DNA from: Candidatus Omnitrophota bacterium
GTDB lineage: Bacteria; Omnitrophota; Gorgyraeia; Gygaellales; Profunditerraquicolaceae
Assembly: GCA_028715095.1 (NCBI GenBank)
Contig: JAQUSM010000087.1
Coordinates: 1-5,200, forward strand
DNA: 5,200 nucleotides
Direction: 5' to 3'
Part shown: positions 4,058-5,200 of the stretch, one piece after another
How positions within the stretch are numbered: position 1 is the first letter of the stretch
Layout of the letters: each line of letters opens with the position of its first letter
The notes under the pieces: model-generated
What the model was told of the DNA's origin: nothing
Seen by the model: only the letters and a program-made list of their open reading frames with translations
The model's database searches: none
Translations under genes and position numbers: made by a program

Positions 4058-5200
4058 AAGAATTTTTAGAGGGGTCGCATGCGATAGCGGAGATCATTAA
4101 ATCCTGCCAGCCAGGCGTAATTTCCGCTTACCCAATAACACCCCAGACGCATATAGTTGAAGATCTGGCCCAAATGGTATCAAGCGGCGAGCTTAAGTCG
4201 CAGTTTGTTAACGTGGAAAGCGAGCATTCCGCCGCCAGCGTAGTTTTAGGCAGTTCGGCAACCGGAGTGCGGGTTTATACCGCTACCAGTTCCCAGGGGC
4301 TTTTTCTTATGCAGGAGGTAGTTTTTAATATCGCCGGTATGCGCCTGCCTGTTGTGATGACCTGCGCTAACCGCGCGATAAGCGCTCCTATAAATATTTG
4401 GAATGACCAGCAGGATTCTATATCTTTGCGCGATGCCGGATGGATCCAAATTTATGCTGAAGATAACCAGGAAGCAGTGGATTTTCATCTCATCGCTTAC
4501 CGTTTGAGCGAAGATAAGCGCGTAATGCTTCCGGTAATGGTTTGTATGGATGGTTTTATTTTAACCCATGGTATGGAAACAGTGGATATGCCGGAGCAGG
4601 ATAAAGTTAACAAATTCCTGCCCGTTTATAAACCTTTATATAAATTGGATACTGCCGATCCTATAAGTATGGGGCTTTTGGCTGACCCGGATTATTACAT
4701 GGAGACGCGTTTTGCCCTCCAGGAAACAATGCGGGAATCCATAGGTTATTTGTCCGAGATAAGCAAAGAGTTCAATAATGTTTTTGGCCGTGATTATAAA
4801 GACTTATTAGTTGAAGAGTATCAGGTTAAAGACGCCGAGAAGGTAATCGTGGCGATGGGTTCAGTTTGCGGCACAATAAAAGAAGTGGTGGATGAGCAGC
4901 GGGCAAAAGGCAAGAAGGTCGGCCTCCTGCGGATTATCTCATACCGTCCATTTCCGTACGCGCGTATTTATGAAGCTTTAAAAGATGTGCCGAAGGTAGC
5001 GGTTTTGGATAAATCAGTTTCCTTAGGCGCTTATGCGCCGATTGCGGTTGAAATAAAATCAACATTCTTCGGCAAAAAGAAGGGCCCGAAAGTAATCAGT
5101 AGTTTTGTCGCAGGCTTAGGCGGAAGGGATATTACCCCGGAAACTAGACATGAAGTATTTAGAAGATTAAGCGCCAAGGAAGTTAATTTTGACTTTATAG
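4054..5200 (+). CDS. porA: Pyruvate/2-oxoacid:ferredoxin oxidoreductase, alpha subunit, 3' partial
   Basis: The frame is open from the ATG in ATGA to the window edge: 382 residues without a stop. POR alpha subunits are commonly around 390 residues, so only a few are probably missing. The N-terminal pyrimidine-binding domain (about 1-235) shows GVISAYPITPQT (21-32), VESEHSAASVVLG (54-66), YTATSSQGL (75-83) and NRAISAPINIWNDQQD (106-121). T29 and R107 probably correspond to the substrate-contacting Thr and Arg of single-chain PFOR. The C-terminal domain (about 258-382) contains KVIVAMGSVCGTIKEVVDE (263-281), LLRIISYRPFP (291-301) and FVAGLGGRDIT (351-361). The alpha and beta subunits together form the thiamine diphosphate active site. 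The beta subunit, which binds the cofactor diphosphate and Mg, should lie just downstream. No truncation or frameshift is visible. Confidence 0.94.
   Translation, partial: MKEFLEGSHAIAEIIKSCQPGVISAYPITPQTHIVEDLAQMVSSGELKSQFVNVESEHSAASVVLGSSATGVRVYTATSSQGLFLMQEVVFNIAGMRLPVVMTCANRAISAPINIWNDQQDSISLRDAGWIQIYAEDNQEAVDFHLIAYRLSEDKRVMLPVMVCMDGFILTHGMETVDMPEQDKVNKFLPVYKPLYKLDTADPISMGLLADPDYYMETRFALQETMRESIGYLSEISKEFNNVFGRDYKDLLVEEYQVKDAEKVIVAMGSVCGTIKEVVDEQRAKGKKVGLLRIISYRPFPYARIYEALKDVPKVAVLDKSVSLGAYAPIAVEIKSTFFGKKKGPKVISSFVAGLGGRDITPETRHEVFRRLSAKEVNFDFI

Noticed and set aside
4246..4488. Reverse-strand open frame of 80 codons opposite porA
   Set aside because: It falls wholly inside the TPP-domain coding region of porA, where all the conserved motifs are on the + strand.

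Overview
The window reads as a compact bacterial chromosome fragment of moderate GC with every recognisable gene on the + strand. It looks like an anaerobe of the PVC/Omnitrophota type. Two things suggest this: a four-subunit, oxygen-sensitive 2-oxoacid:ferredoxin oxidoreductase, and a small protein (1254-1643) that I recognise from memory as the Minf_1886-type family, largely restricted to Verrucomicrobia, Planctomycetes and relatives. The lineage is an inference and no marker gene confirms it.

Region A (1-3138) is one tightly packed transcription unit whose start lies left of the window. In order it holds the C-terminal part of a TlpA/ResA-like thioredoxin-fold protein, a stand-alone LUD-domain protein with a cysteine-rich tail, the nucleoid-associated protein YbaB/EbfC, the Minf_1886-like protein, a split-barrel flavin-binding (PNPOx-like) protein, and a half-length MetE-like methyltransferase. 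Four of the five junctions are stop/start overlaps (TGATG, TAATG, ATGA, ATGA). Only ybaB and the MetE-like gene have an obvious Shine-Dalgarno sequence, so the rest are probably translationally coupled. The set does not form a textbook pathway.

Region B (3139-3232) is the only real intergenic gap. It holds a consensus sigma70-type promoter (TTGACA, 16 nt, TATAAT). A perfect 8-bp inverted repeat begins at about the expected transcription start. A 10-nt direct repeat has its second copy overlapping the ribosome binding site. This is the densest regulatory signal in the window.

Region C (3233-5200) is a por operon in the order gamma (porG), delta (porD, two 4Fe-4S clusters), alpha (porA). PorA runs off the right edge close to its natural end, and the TPP-binding beta subunit is expected next. 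The enzyme would interconvert a 2-oxoacid (most likely pyruvate) plus CoA with acyl-CoA, CO2 and reduced ferredoxin.

I found no RNA genes, CRISPR arrays, insertion sequences or prophage signs. No clearly new system is visible. The best leads are the por leader region, the possible folate-independent methionine synthase, and the unexplained grouping of region A genes.
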